A stretch of 32,967 nt of DNA from GCA-2708415 sp964353185 (GCA_964353185.1 CAYGUV010000017.1:1-32967), one strand, 5' to 3'. Positions 1-7,416 are shown, counted from the first letter of the stretch. The notes: generated from the sequence alone by a model not told the origin. Translations and numbers: made by a program.

Positions 1-971
1 GGCCATTCGGCTTCGTCGCATTTGTTCATGAAGGCGTAGCGGAAGGACAAGTCGCGATCGCCAAAAATTTGGTAATTTTCGGCCCAACTGATCACTGTTC
101 GGGGGCTCATGAGGGTGGAGAGGTCACCATTTATGAATCCTTGGCGCGTAAGCGATGCCATGCGTACCATTAAATCAATTGTCTCTTTCCCTTCAGGATT
201 ATCCATTTCAGGCATTTTGGCAGTAACAATAGCCATTTCTTTGTCATGCGCTAAATAGTTTAACTGCGCGACAATGTTCCATCTGTCCATCTGCGCTTGG
301 TTTACCTGTTGCGTGCCGTGATACAAACCTGTTGTATCCCCAAGGCCAACGGTGTTGGCGGTCGCGAATAATCGGAACGCAGGGTGTGGGCGGATGACTT
401 TATTTTGGTCGAGTAGAGTTAATTTCCCTTCTGCCTCAAGCACGCGTTGGATGACAAACATAACATCGGGACGCCCCGCGTCATATTCATCAAAGACAAG
501 GGCAACAGGGTTTTGGATTGCCCATGGCAATAAGCCTTCTTGATACTTCGTGATTTGTTTTCCTTCTTGAAGGGTAATCATATCTTTGCCAAGTAAATCA
601 ATACGGCTGACGTGGCTGTCCATGTTGATACGCACACATGGCCAGTTGAGACGCGCGGCGACTTGTTCAATATGGGTGGATTTACCGGTTCCGTGATATC
701 CCTGCACCATGACGCGGCGGTTATTGGTGAAACCTGCCAAGATAGCCATGGTGGTTTCTGGGTCAAATTGATAGGTCGGATCGATCTTCGGCACGTTGGA
801 GTTATCTTCACTAAACCCTGGCACTTTCCAGTCAATATCAATACCGAATGTTTCACGGACATCATATTTTGTGTCGGGAATAGAAGTGTATTTGCCTTCT
901 TTGGTTTTGACCTTGGTCATATCAAAGGAGGCGCTGTTTATTTCTTTTTCATTGGCGGAAAGTTCGGACAT
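1..971 (-). CDS. cobS: Cobaltochelatase subunit CobS (AAA+ ATPase), C-terminus cut by window edge
   Basis: CobS is the AAA+ subunit that, with CobT, drives ATP-dependent cobalt insertion by CobN in aerobic cobalamin synthesis. I translated it from the ATG at 969-971. It shows a Walker A motif (GYHGTGKS, about residues 91-98), a Walker B (ALVFDEYD) and a sensor-like ATANT, with the typical CobS N-terminus ending in a VPGF stretch. About 323 residues are visible and the frame is open at base 1 (last visible residues CDEAEW), so only a short C-terminal piece is missing. It starts 2 bp after the J-domain gene and is surely co-transcribed with it. bolA / J-protein / cobS / cobT is an order I know from alphaproteobacteria, so cobT probably lies just beyond the left edge. 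The family call is firm; whether the cell makes cobalamin cannot be seen here. Confidence 0.93.
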   Translation of the reverse strand, partial: MSELSANEKEINSASFDMTKVKTKEGKYTSIPDTKYDVRETFGIDIDWKVPGFSEDNSNVPKIDPTYQFDPETTMAILAGFTNNRRVMVQGYHGTGKSTHIEQVAARLNWPCVRINMDSHVSRIDLLGKDMITLQEGKQITKYQEGLLPWAIQNPVALVFDEYDAGRPDVMFVIQRVLEAEGKLTLLDQNKVIRPHPAFRLFATANTVGLGDTTGLYHGTQQVNQAQMDRWNIVAQLNYLAHDKEMAIVTAKMPEMDNPEGKETIDLMVRMASLTRQGFINGDLSTLMSPRTVISWAENYQIFGDRDLSFRYAFMNKCDEAEW

Positions 972-973
972 AT

Positions 974-1594
974 TTATTTTTCTTTTAATTGATCAAATTT
1001 TTGAAAGGCTAGTTTTAGGACAGTATAAGCCATGTTGACTTGTTTCAAGCGTTCTTCGGCTTTTGGGTCGTTTCGATTCACATCAGGGTGGAATTTTTTG
1101 GCGAGTTCTTTGTACCGTTTTTTGATTTTATCGATATCCATTGGGGGTTCAAGGCCAAAAATGGAGAGGGCCTCAAATTCGGGGGAATGTCGGCTTAGCT
1201 CATTCTTATTTGTTTCATATTCTTGCCACGCGCGGCTGGCGTTTTCATCAGGGCTTTCGCCTTTGCCGTAAAACTCCCATGCTCTTGCGCGTAAGTTTTC
1301 TTCGGCCATTCCGGGCATATCGTATCGCCATGTGGGGCGGTCGCCAAACATGCTTTTTAAAATATGATCTTCAACTTCTTGGGTATTCATCCCATCAAAG
1401 AAATTCCATGCACGGTTATATTCAGTAATATGCATTTGGCAAAACCAGTAATGGTCGGATAGTGAGCGATCTTTGGGCGCGCGGAAGGTGCCCTCATGCG
1501 GGCAACCATACATTTCGCATGGCTTAAAGCGCTCATGCGGTTTGACATCCTCATTAAATTCCGGAGAATTTTGTTTTAAATTGATTTTAGGCAT
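974..1594 (-). CDS. J-domain protein with N-terminal Cys/His cluster, upstream of cobS
   Basis: This is a 206-aa DnaJ-like co-chaperone. The J domain lies at the C-terminus (about residues 142-200) with the HPD signature at 169-171, which is needed to stimulate DnaK ATPase. There is no G/F region and no classical DnaJ zinc domain, so it is not DnaJ itself. The N-terminal part carries C26, C31, C52 and H55 (C-x4-C-x20-C-x2-H), which could bind a metal; that is inference. The gene ends 2 bp before cobS, suggesting a dedicated chaperone role for the chelatase AAA+ ring, also inference. It is divergent from bolA across a 75-bp gap. A TTGTTT / CATAAT promoter lies very close upstream of the ATG. 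Confidence 0.85.
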   Translation of the reverse strand: MPKINLKQNSPEFNEDVKPHERFKPCEMYGCPHEGTFRAPKDRSLSDHYWFCQMHITEYNRAWNFFDGMNTQEVEDHILKSMFGDRPTWRYDMPGMAEENLRARAWEFYGKGESPDENASRAWQEYETNKNELSRHSPEFEALSIFGLEPPMDIDKIKKRYKELAKKFHPDVNRNDPKAEERLKQVNMAYTVLKLAFQKFDQLKEK

Positions 1595-1603
1595 TACCCC
1601 TCT

Positions 1604-1632
1604 ATTATGACGAAATCGAATTTTTAAAACAA
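1604..1632 (-). promoter_or_regulatory. Predicted promoter of the J-protein/cobS operon
   Basis: On the minus strand there is a -35-like TTGTTT (1627-1632), a 17-bp spacer and a -10-like CATAAT (1604-1609). The predicted start of transcription falls about 3 bases before the ATG at 1594, so the mRNA would be almost leaderless, although an AGAGGGG stretch sits between box and ATG. Found by eye; moderate support. Confidence 0.4.
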
Positions 1633-1669
1633 GCTTTTAAAGTGAATAAAACCAAGGGGAACAAGGATT

Positions 1670-1930
1670 TTGAGCATAGAACAGCAAATTGAACAGTGTT
1701 TGATATTAGCCTTTTCCCCTGATTTTTTAGAGGTAAAGAATCAAAGCCATTTGCATGCGGGACATGCAGGTGATGATGGCAGTGGTGAAAGTCATTTTAA
1801 AATAAAAATTAAGAGCGATGTTTTTGAAAAACAATCAAGGGTTGCGCGCGAACGTATGGTTTACAAGGCTTTGGATGATATTATGCCTAAAATTCATGCC
1901 TTATCAATTATTTTTATAGAAAATAGTTAG
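1670..1930 (+). CDS. bolA: BolA family protein
   Basis: An 86-aa BolA-like protein. BolA proteins pair with monothiol glutaredoxins and take part in iron-sulfur and iron signalling; some bind DNA. The sequence shows the single class II KH-like domain, with a conserved G-S/SHF stretch followed by RVARERMVYKAL and the closing ALSI strand. The start is TTG at 1670, chosen because AAGG lies just upstream at a reasonable distance and no ATG gives a full BolA N-terminus. It is divergent from the J-protein/cobS operon, a neighbourhood usual in alphaproteobacteria. The family is certain; the exact partner is unknown. Confidence 0.9.
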   Translation: MSIEQQIEQCLILAFSPDFLEVKNQSHLHAGHAGDDGSGESHFKIKIKSDVFEKQSRVARERMVYKALDDIMPKIHALSIIFIENS

Positions 1931-1933
1931 CCC

Positions 1934-1962
1934 TTGATACATACGTGAATACCCCTTATGAT
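1934..1962 (+). promoter_or_regulatory. Strong sigma70-type promoter ahead of the ribbon-helix-helix gene
   Basis: TTGATA (1934-1939), a 17-bp spacer, and TATGAT (1957-1962): both boxes match the consensus at 5 of 6 positions. Predicted transcription start is near 1969, giving a leader of about 66 nt before the ATG at 2035. It begins 4 bp after the bolA stop. Confidence 0.6.
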
Positions 1963-1968
1963 TGTTTT

Positions 1969-2001
1969 ATTAATCAAATATTAATCAATTTATGGTTGAT
2001 T
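1969..2001 (+). promoter_or_regulatory. Operator-like repeat cluster (AATCAA half-sites)
   Basis: Two direct copies of ATTAATCAA start at 1969 and 1980 (11 bp apart, about one helical turn), followed by the inverted half-site TTGATT at 1996-2001. They lie at and just after the predicted start of transcription of the ribbon-helix-helix gene. Ribbon-helix-helix repressors of the MetJ/Arc kind bind tandem short half-sites, so autoregulation is plausible but inferred. Confidence 0.35.
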
Positions 2002-2034
2002 GGTGATGGTCAGAAATTCATAAAGGGGGAAATT

Positions 2035-2490
2035 ATGACGGGCGATAATAATGACGTGGACAACACAGAAGAAGAAAAAGTAGCTAGTAAAAGCTCACTT
2101 ATTTTAAAAAATATTACAGTATTGGGGCGACGCACATCGATAAGGTTAGAGCCAGAAATGTGGAAAGCGATTAATCAGATTTCTGCACGTGAAAGCTGCT
2201 CAATCCATGATCTATGTTCGTTAATTAGTTTGCGTAAAAATCCACAAAGCTCTTTAACCGCGGCCATTCGTGTTTTTCTAATGCTATATTTTCGATCCGC
2301 AACAACAGAGGCGGGGCATGCCAATGCAGGACACGGTAATTTTGAGAATATGAAACGTCGTGCGGGTATGACAGCTGATTGGAGCGCGCTTAAACATCGC
2401 AAGACAGCAGAACAGCAAGATATAATGGGCGAACGATTGGCTGCACAATTGAAATCAGCAGAAAAGAGCAGGGCAGCCGAAGCGCGTTAA
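2035..2490 (+). CDS. Ribbon-helix-helix domain protein
   Basis: A 151-aa protein with the alphaproteobacterial type of ribbon-helix-helix domain (resembling Pfam RHH_4): a short strand TSIRLEP (about 34-40) followed by EMWKAINQIS and a second helix SLTAAIRVFLMLYF (about 73-86). Such domains usually bind DNA as dimers. The N-terminal 25 residues are acidic and the C-terminus is charged and helical. I start it at the ATG at 2035, which follows AAAGGGGGA at ideal spacing; an upstream in-frame start at 1945 lies inside the predicted promoter and is rejected. Its stop overlaps the convergent gene's stop by 4 bp. Target genes unknown. Confidence 0.75.
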   Translation: MTGDNNDVDNTEEEKVASKSSLILKNITVLGRRTSIRLEPEMWKAINQISARESCSIHDLCSLISLRKNPQSSLTAAIRVFLMLYFRSATTEAGHANAGHGNFENMKRRAGMTADWSALKHRKTAEQQDIMGERLAAQLKSAEKSRAAEAR

Positions 2491-3023
2491 GATCCAGTTG
2501 CTTGAAATTCTGCATATCTTTGTGGGCTTGTTGTAATTCTAACTACTTTTTCACCATCTGATAATGTAGTCGTTCCCATTTTCCAAGCTTGTCCAAGTTT
2601 GAGTTGTCGCATTAGTGTGTTTTTTGCTAAAGCATGGTTTTCGTTAGTGGGAATTTTTTGGCTGACGCCCTTTGAAAAATCTAATAATACATATTCCCCA
2701 TCTTTTGAAATGGCCCAAGGAGCCAGCATAACATGAGAAACATCATGAATTATTTTCCCTTCAACCATTGTTTTTACATGTGTTGGAAGGATCATTCCGC
2801 GCTCATGTAGTGTTTTGACAGCTCTTTGTTCTGTATCAGTTAAGGGCACTAAAATTTGTCCTGCATTTCTAAGCCAAGCGTAACTTAAAGGACCGGTTGT
2901 AACAACACCAAAAGCGCAAAGTAATTTAGTGTCTGCAGGTCTTATTCGTCGAGTAAAGAGGCCATCTTCAATTTCTTTAGCGACTGCACGCTCATGATTT
3001 TGGTTTGCTTTATCTCTGGCCAT
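2487..3023 (-). CDS. Uncharacterised 178-aa protein
   Basis: I do not recognise this family. The protein is soluble, basic at the N-terminus (MARDKANQNHERAV), with no signal peptide or membrane segment. A stretch with RIRPADTKLL followed by FGVVTTGPLSYAWL may be a small folded domain. It starts at an ATG preceded by TAGGAA at good spacing and has its own promoter (TTGACT-17-TATTAC). It overlaps the convergent ribbon-helix-helix gene by 4 bp and lies between bolA and accA, where I know no conserved gene, so it may be specific to the lineage. Reality as a gene is well supported by start signals and tight packing; function is unknown. Confidence 0.7.
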   Translation of the reverse strand: MARDKANQNHERAVAKEIEDGLFTRRIRPADTKLLCAFGVVTTGPLSYAWLRNAGQILVPLTDTEQRAVKTLHERGMILPTHVKTMVEGKIIHDVSHVMLAPWAISKDGEYVLLDFSKGVSQKIPTNENHALAKNTLMRQLKLGQAWKMGTTTLSDGEKVVRITTSPQRYAEFQATGS

Positions 3024-3054
3024 TATCTATGTTCCTACTCATTGTAAAAAACAA

Positions 3055-3083
3055 GTAATAGCATTGCGTTTATGGCAAGTCAA
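3055..3083 (-). promoter_or_regulatory. Predicted promoter of the 178-aa orphan gene
   Basis: On the minus strand: TTGACT (3078-3083), 17-bp spacer, TATTAC (3055-3060). The -35 box reads on as AATTGACT, like three other orphan genes in this window. Leader about 25 nt with a TAGGA ribosome site. Confidence 0.5.
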
Positions 3084-3095
3084 TTAGGTTTATGG

Positions 3096-4043
3096 CTAAT
3101 CTTTACGGCCGAAAGCTAGGAATTTTTTACGGCGATTTTTGACAAGTTTTTCGGTATCCCAAGGTGTCATTTGGTTTAGAGCCGTTGCAATTTGTTTGGC
3201 AACATTCGCAATGGTTTCTTGTTTCATGCGGTGTGCGCCGCCAACAGGCTCCTTGATAATGCCATCAATTAATTTTAGGTCTAAGATATCCTGCGCGGTA
3301 ATTTTAAGGGCAGCTGCGGCATCACCCGCATAATCTCCACTACGCCATAAGATAGAGGCGCATCCTTCGGGGGATATGACAGAGTATATTGAGTTTTCTA
3401 ACATAAAGATTTTATCAGCCGCGGCGATGGCAATCGCGCCGCCAGATCCGCCTTCACCAATCACAATTGATATAATGGGCACTTTGACGTTTAAACAGGT
3501 TTCGATTGATTTTGCGATGGCTTCGGCTTGGCCGCGCTCTTCCGCGCCTAATCCGGGGTAGGCGCCTGCGGTATCAACCAAGGTAATAATAGGTATTTGG
3601 AAACGCTCCGCCATACGCATCAGGCGTTGTGCTTTACGATATCCTTCGGGACGTGCCATGCCAAAATTATGTTTAATACGGCTTTCTGTGTCGCATCCGC
3701 GTTCTTGCCCCATGATGATGACAGATTGACCGTTAAAACGGCCTATACCGCCAAGAAGTGCATCATCATCGGCGAAGTTACGATCACCCGCCAATGGCAT
3801 ATAGTCGTCAATCATACCTTTGACGTAGTCCATGTAATGAGGACGATTTTGGTGTCTCGCCACTTGCACTTTTTGAACGGGGGTTAATTTTTGATATGTT
3901 TGGTTGAGAAGCTTATCAACCTTTTGTTCCATGCGCGTAATTTCAGCCGCGATGTCCACATCAGAATCGCTTTCAACATTGCGTAGTTCTGCAATCTTAC
4001 TTTCTAATTCTAGGACAGGTTTTTCAAATTCAAGCTGGCTCAT
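3096..4043 (-). CDS. accA: Acetyl-CoA carboxylase carboxyltransferase subunit alpha
   Basis: AccA forms the carboxyltransferase with AccD and moves CO2 from carboxybiotin to acetyl-CoA, making malonyl-CoA for fatty acid synthesis in the cytosol. The 315 aa match the usual length (about 318). The N-terminus is helical (about 1-60); the crotonase-like core follows, with GIGRFNGQSV, the TLVDTAGAYPG stretch, and the glycine-rich GEGGSGGAIAIA that forms the oxyanion pocket. The ATG at 4043 has GGA upstream at suitable spacing. It lies downstream of xerD on the same strand, but a hairpin at 4083-4121 separates the two, so it may be transcribed separately. Confidence 0.97.
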   Translation of the reverse strand: MSQLEFEKPVLELESKIAELRNVESDSDVDIAAEITRMEQKVDKLLNQTYQKLTPVQKVQVARHQNRPHYMDYVKGMIDDYMPLAGDRNFADDDALLGGIGRFNGQSVIIMGQERGCDTESRIKHNFGMARPEGYRKAQRLMRMAERFQIPIITLVDTAGAYPGLGAEERGQAEAIAKSIETCLNVKVPIISIVIGEGGSGGAIAIAAADKIFMLENSIYSVISPEGCASILWRSGDYAGDAAAALKITAQDILDLKLIDGIIKEPVGGAHRMKQETIANVAKQIATALNQMTPWDTEKLVKNRRKKFLAFGRKD

Positions 4044-4082
4044 AATTTACTTCCGTTTTTCTTTAATCCCATCTTAATAGCA

Positions 4083-4121
4083 AATCGGGCCGAACGATAC
4101 AAGATATCGAACGACCCGATT
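4083..4121 (-). terminator. Long imperfect hairpin between xerD and accA
   Basis: Arms AATCGGG (4083-4089) and CCCGATT (4115-4121) extend inward. Read as RNA from the minus strand the stem has 10 pairs including one G-U, a 2x2 U-U internal loop, 4 more pairs and a 7-nt loop. The G-U becomes an A-C mismatch on the other strand, so the hairpin suits minus-strand RNA. The bases after it are TTGCTATT, only a weak T run, so it may be an imperfect terminator or attenuator after xerD. Confidence 0.45.
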
Positions 4122-4142
4122 GATTATTCTATGGGGGTTAAA

Positions 4143-5129
4143 TTACCCTTCTTTTTTCGCTAGTGGGTGTTTTTCATCCACAGTCTCTTTCAAATCTTCA
4201 TTAATGATATGTGTGTAGATTTGAGTTGTCGCAATATCAGCGTGACCAAGCATCTTTTGAACGGAGCGCAAATCTGCACCACGTTGTAGAAGATGTGTTG
4301 CGAAAGCATGACGAAGAATGTGCGGGCTAACGCGGCCTTCATCTACTTTGGCATCACGTGCCAAATCTTTAAGAAGTTGAGCAAAACGCTGACGGGTTAA
4401 ATGACCACTTTCAGAAGTTTTTGATGGGAAGAAAGCCGCTTCTTGTAAGGCACGGTTTTCGTTACCGATAAATTGCTCACGCAAGTCTAAGTATGATTTG
4501 ATTGCTTTTTGTGCTGGATCAGAAAGAGGGATCATGCGCTCACGTCCACCTTTACCTGCAACCATAATGAATTCTGTGTTTTCACCGATTGATGACATTT
4601 GTAATCCAACAAGCTCAGAAACACGAAGACCTGTTGCATAAAGCATTTCAAGAAGACAAACCAAACGTGTGCTTTCAGCTGATCCAGATTCGCCAGCTGT
4701 TTTGATAAGCTGTGCAACTTCTGTTTCGCTAAGCGTTTTTGGTAATGTACGGCCTTGCTTTGGGCTATCGATTGTTGTTGTTGGGTCTTCTGAGCGTGTG
4801 TTCTCTGACACCAAGTAACGGTAATATTGACGCATCGCTGATAAACGGCGAGCCACTGTACGCACCGCAATTTGTGCCTTGTTTTGACCTTTTGTATGGA
4901 TCTTGTTTGTAAGATCTTCGATATATGCTTTTAAATCTTCAGTAGACGCCTTGTCTAAATCAGTGCTGCGTTCTGCGCGCAGATATTGTGTTACATCTGC
5001 CAAATCACGCCAGTAGGCCTGACGTGTGTTTAATGCTGCGCCGCGTTCAGCGGTAAGCATATCTAGAAAAGATTCTACACTAGGATGTAGATCCGGTTTT
5101 GGCATTTTTGGACGACCTGGACGAGCCAT
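4143..5129 (-). CDS. xerD: Tyrosine recombinase XerD
   Basis: XerD works with XerC at dif to resolve chromosome dimers under FtsK control. The 328 aa show an N-terminal SAM-like core-binding domain (about 15-110) and a C-terminal catalytic domain with the full tyrosine recombinase set: R169 (ATGLRVSEL), K193, H270, R273 (HILRHAFATHLL), H296 (MLGHADIATT) and the nucleophile Y305. It is about 25 residues longer than E. coli XerD. XerC and XerD are alike; XerD is favoured by the gene neighbourhood (beside aroK/aroB and accA). TAAGGAG lies upstream of the ATG. It follows the 473-aa gene by 13 bp, so it is in one operon with it. Confidence 0.93.
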   Translation of the reverse strand: MARPGRPKMPKPDLHPSVESFLDMLTAERGAALNTRQAYWRDLADVTQYLRAERSTDLDKASTEDLKAYIEDLTNKIHTKGQNKAQIAVRTVARRLSAMRQYYRYLVSENTRSEDPTTTIDSPKQGRTLPKTLSETEVAQLIKTAGESGSAESTRLVCLLEMLYATGLRVSELVGLQMSSIGENTEFIMVAGKGGRERMIPLSDPAQKAIKSYLDLREQFIGNENRALQEAAFFPSKTSESGHLTRQRFAQLLKDLARDAKVDEGRVSPHILRHAFATHLLQRGADLRSVQKMLGHADIATTQIYTHIINEDLKETVDEKHPLAKKEG

Positions 5130-5142
5130 GATGTTTTTCTCC

Positions 5143-6564
5143 TTAGTTTGTTATTCGCATCAATCTTGCTGTCATATCTCGAGCAACTTGGTGCGACTGT
5201 TCTATTAACCCCACGTGGTATAAATCGTTCAATAATTTTTCCGATCGTACACCAATATTTTTATTATTATTCAAAACAATTAGTAAGCTTAACCCTGCCA
5301 ATTGATGCGAAGTTGTCTTTCCCAACCACTTTGTCCAATCTTCTGAGTAAGAAGGTAACCCCTCACTCAATGGCAAGTTTATTTGTTTTTCATAAACTTC
5401 GACCAGATTATTGGAAAATTCTGGCGAATTGTCAAGCCATGATTTCAATATTTTTACTTCTTTTTTATATTTGTCATCAAAACTGGTTACTGAGCGTTCA
5501 ATTTCCTCTGTCGAAAAGGAGGGCGCTGTATTTGTTAGGCCGAACTTGCTAAGTAATTCTAAATAAAGAATATATTCACTGTTTTGAGTTGTTTTAGAAG
5601 ATAATTTTTCTATTAAATTAGAGGGGATATCTTGGTTGTTTTCAACGTAAAAGGCCACTTGGGATAAGACTGAATTATTGGCATAATTTTGTATGTCATT
5701 TGTCAGTTGATTATCAATATTGCCGTTTGAAGAAGAATCTTGCGTTTCTTGTTCTTTATCGACGATTACAAGTTTTTGTTTTGAAAGTGATTCTAACTCA
5801 GCTTTTTCCGTTATAGGGAAACGTGAGTCGTTTAAAAAGACACGTAATAATAAAGGAGGCGTGTTGGGCGATAATAAATAGCCATCATAAGAAATTTTGC
5901 CTTTTATTTGGACAATCATAAGCTCTAATAACGATAAACCGCGTAGATTGTTCGCGGAAAGGGTGTAGTCGTCTTGAGTATAGACAGATTTTAATGTTGG
6001 GCTGCTTGAAAGTTGGGTACTTATGATTGTTTCATTATAAATCTCTGCCGCGCAAACTAGTGATATTTGTGCCCAAAAGTCCCCCGTGAAGCGTGGGCCG
6101 AATGCTTTTTCATCTAAACAAGCGTTTGCTATCCCATTTTTATATAAAGACAATAATATACCAATACGGGCCAGTCCGCTGTTTTGTCCGGGGTCTCTTG
6201 TGGTTTTGGTATAGAGGGCGTAAGCGTCATCCCACAAGCCCATTTCTAATAGTTTTTCAAGGCGAAGGGTGAGGAGATCATCTCCAATAGTTAAAGGAGA
6301 ATCATTTTTTATTTCGCTCGTGTCATAGGTAGAGATAAGCATGTTACGCTTGATTTTTTGTAAACTTAGGAAGGGGGCTTCTGCGGGTAAGCTTTTTAGA
6401 AGATAAGTGATTTCTGACCTGGGGGCGTTTCGCCATAGACCCTTGGGAAGGGCCCCTTCAGAATCGCTAATGATTAGTCCTGCACCTTCCACCGCGTTTT
6501 GCTGCGCATTGACTGGCAGGCAAAAACATAAAAAAGCAAATAATGTTGAGAGGGCAAGGCGCAT
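5143..6564 (-). CDS. Uncharacterised exported protein, 473 aa
   Basis: The N-terminus is a clear signal peptide: basic start, hydrophobic core LALSTLFAFLCFCLP and a VNA-QQ cleavage site near residue 21. No lipobox is seen. The mature part is rich in Leu, Ser and Asn and looks mostly helical, with repeat-like segments such as LEKLLEMGLWDDAYALYTK and ARIGILLSLYKNGIA that resemble TPR-type helical pairs; this is a visual impression only. I do not recognise a named family, though exported helical proteins of this kind next to xerD/aroK are familiar in alphaproteobacteria. Its ATG overlaps the stop of the 55-aa gene by one base (TAATG), so translation is probably coupled. A role at the envelope is likely; nothing more can be said. 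Confidence 0.75.
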   Translation of the reverse strand: MRLALSTLFAFLCFCLPVNAQQNAVEGAGLIISDSEGALPKGLWRNAPRSEITYLLKSLPAEAPFLSLQKIKRNMLISTYDTSEIKNDSPLTIGDDLLTLRLEKLLEMGLWDDAYALYTKTTRDPGQNSGLARIGILLSLYKNGIANACLDEKAFGPRFTGDFWAQISLVCAAEIYNETIISTQLSSSPTLKSVYTQDDYTLSANNLRGLSLLELMIVQIKGKISYDGYLLSPNTPPLLLRVFLNDSRFPITEKAELESLSKQKLVIVDKEQETQDSSSNGNIDNQLTNDIQNYANNSVLSQVAFYVENNQDIPSNLIEKLSSKTTQNSEYILYLELLSKFGLTNTAPSFSTEEIERSVTSFDDKYKKEVKILKSWLDNSPEFSNNLVEVYEKQINLPLSEGLPSYSEDWTKWLGKTTSHQLAGLSLLIVLNNNKNIGVRSEKLLNDLYHVGLIEQSHQVARDMTARLMRITN

Positions 6565-6731
6565 TATTCAGCGGAGCTTTCTTCTGTTGTAACTGTTTGT
6601 TCTTGAGCAACTTGGGGCGTTACTTTCACAATTCGTTCAGTTTGTGGAATTGTTACATCACTGATCGCGACGTAAATGAGGGCTGCAATAATAATCAATA
6701 AAACCAAAAGACTAATAAATTTTGCAATCAT
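6564..6731 (-). CDS. Small single-pass membrane protein, 55 aa
   Basis: A short gene read directly from the bases: MIAKFISLL begins one membrane helix (about residues 4-23), followed by a polar tail rich in Val, Thr, Gln and Glu (TIPQTERIVKVTPQ) ending EESSAE. AGGA lies at a suitable distance before the ATG at 6729-6731, and the stop codon shares a base with the start of the 473-aa exported protein. Topology is probably N-in with the tail in the periplasm, where it could meet the exported protein; that is inference. It leads the operon to xerD. The family is not recognised. Confidence 0.65.
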   Translation of the reverse strand: MIAKFISLLVLLIIIAALIYVAISDVTIPQTERIVKVTPQVAQEQTVTTEESSAE

Positions 6732-6773
6732 AATATGTTTTCCTGTTTGGAGGCGTGTTCTTATTTTTTTAAG

Positions 6774-6802
6774 ACAATAGGCATGCGCGTTATCTTTTGC
6801 AA
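6774..6802 (-). promoter_or_regulatory. Predicted promoter of the 55-aa / 473-aa / xerD operon
   Basis: Minus strand: TTGCAA (6797-6802), 17-bp spacer, TATTGT (6774-6779), each 4 of 6 to consensus. It lies in the 79-118 bp divergent region with aroK. A plus-strand TATAGT at 6803-6808 directly abuts it and may serve aroK. Confidence 0.35.
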
Positions 6803-6849
6803 TATAGTTTATGATTGTTTTTAAGCAAGGGGTATGTCACATAGATTAT

Positions 6850-7416
6850 ATGGATATACCGAGTGCAGATTACGATTTTATGAAGAAGAATCTAAAGCAG
6901 CCCATCGTTTTAATAGGCACGGGGGGCGCAGGAAAAACCACCATTGGTAAAATAATATCAGAAAGCTTAGCATTAGACTTTCTTGATAGTGACGCGGTTC
7001 TTGAGGCCAATGAGGGCAAGACAATTCCACAGATTTTTGCAGATCATGGAGAGCCGTATTTTCGCGCAAAAGAGCGGGAAACAATTATGGGTATTATCAA
7101 TCAATCAAAGTCTAGTGTTATTGGCACAGGTGGAGGGGCATTTATGGACCCTGAAACGCGCAAGCTTATATTAGAAGAAACCATCTCTATCTTTATAGAT
7201 GCTGACATAGAAGTATTGTTGAAACGTGTTGGAAATGGGGTGGGGCGACCACTATTTAATAATAAAAATCCGCAAGATGTTCTTACCCAAATGATTGAAC
7301 AGCGTTACCCTATCTATAATTTAGCAACGCTTACAGTTAAATCGGAAGATGAACCCATAGAACAAACCGCTGAAAAAGTGATTAATTCTCTATACAAATA
7401 TCTATCATCTGCATAA
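6850..7416 (+). CDS. aroK: Shikimate kinase
   Basis: AroK phosphorylates shikimate at O3 with ATP, step five of the shikimate pathway. The sequence shows the P-loop GTGGAGKTT, the shikimate-binding LDSD, the GTGGGAF motif and the lid Arg in VGRPLF. In-frame ATGs lie at 6811, 6850 and 6880. I favour 6850 (188 aa) because a TATAGT -10-like box at 6803-6808 would put the transcription start after 6811, and the extra 13 residues do not resemble the family; none has a clear ribosome site. It is followed 12 bp later by aroB, the classical pair. Confidence 0.93.
   Translation: MDIPSADYDFMKKNLKQPIVLIGTGGAGKTTIGKIISESLALDFLDSDAVLEANEGKTIPQIFADHGEPYFRAKERETIMGIINQSKSSVIGTGGGAFMDPETRKLILEETISIFIDADIEVLLKRVGNGVGRPLFNNKNPQDVLTQMIEQRYPIYNLATLTVKSEDEPIEQTAEKVINSLYKYLSSA

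Noticed and set aside
612..992. 126-aa open frame on the plus strand within cobS
   Set aside because: It lies antisense to the cobS coding frame, whose motifs are intact; no ribosome site or recognisable protein features.
1945..2034. Upstream extension of the ribbon-helix-helix gene
   Set aside because: It overlaps the predicted promoter and repeats, while the ATG at 2035 has an excellent AAAGGGGGA site.
4083..4121. dif site next to xerD
   Set aside because: The palindrome lacks dif-type arms (11-6-11 bp with the conserved XerD half) and fits an RNA hairpin better.
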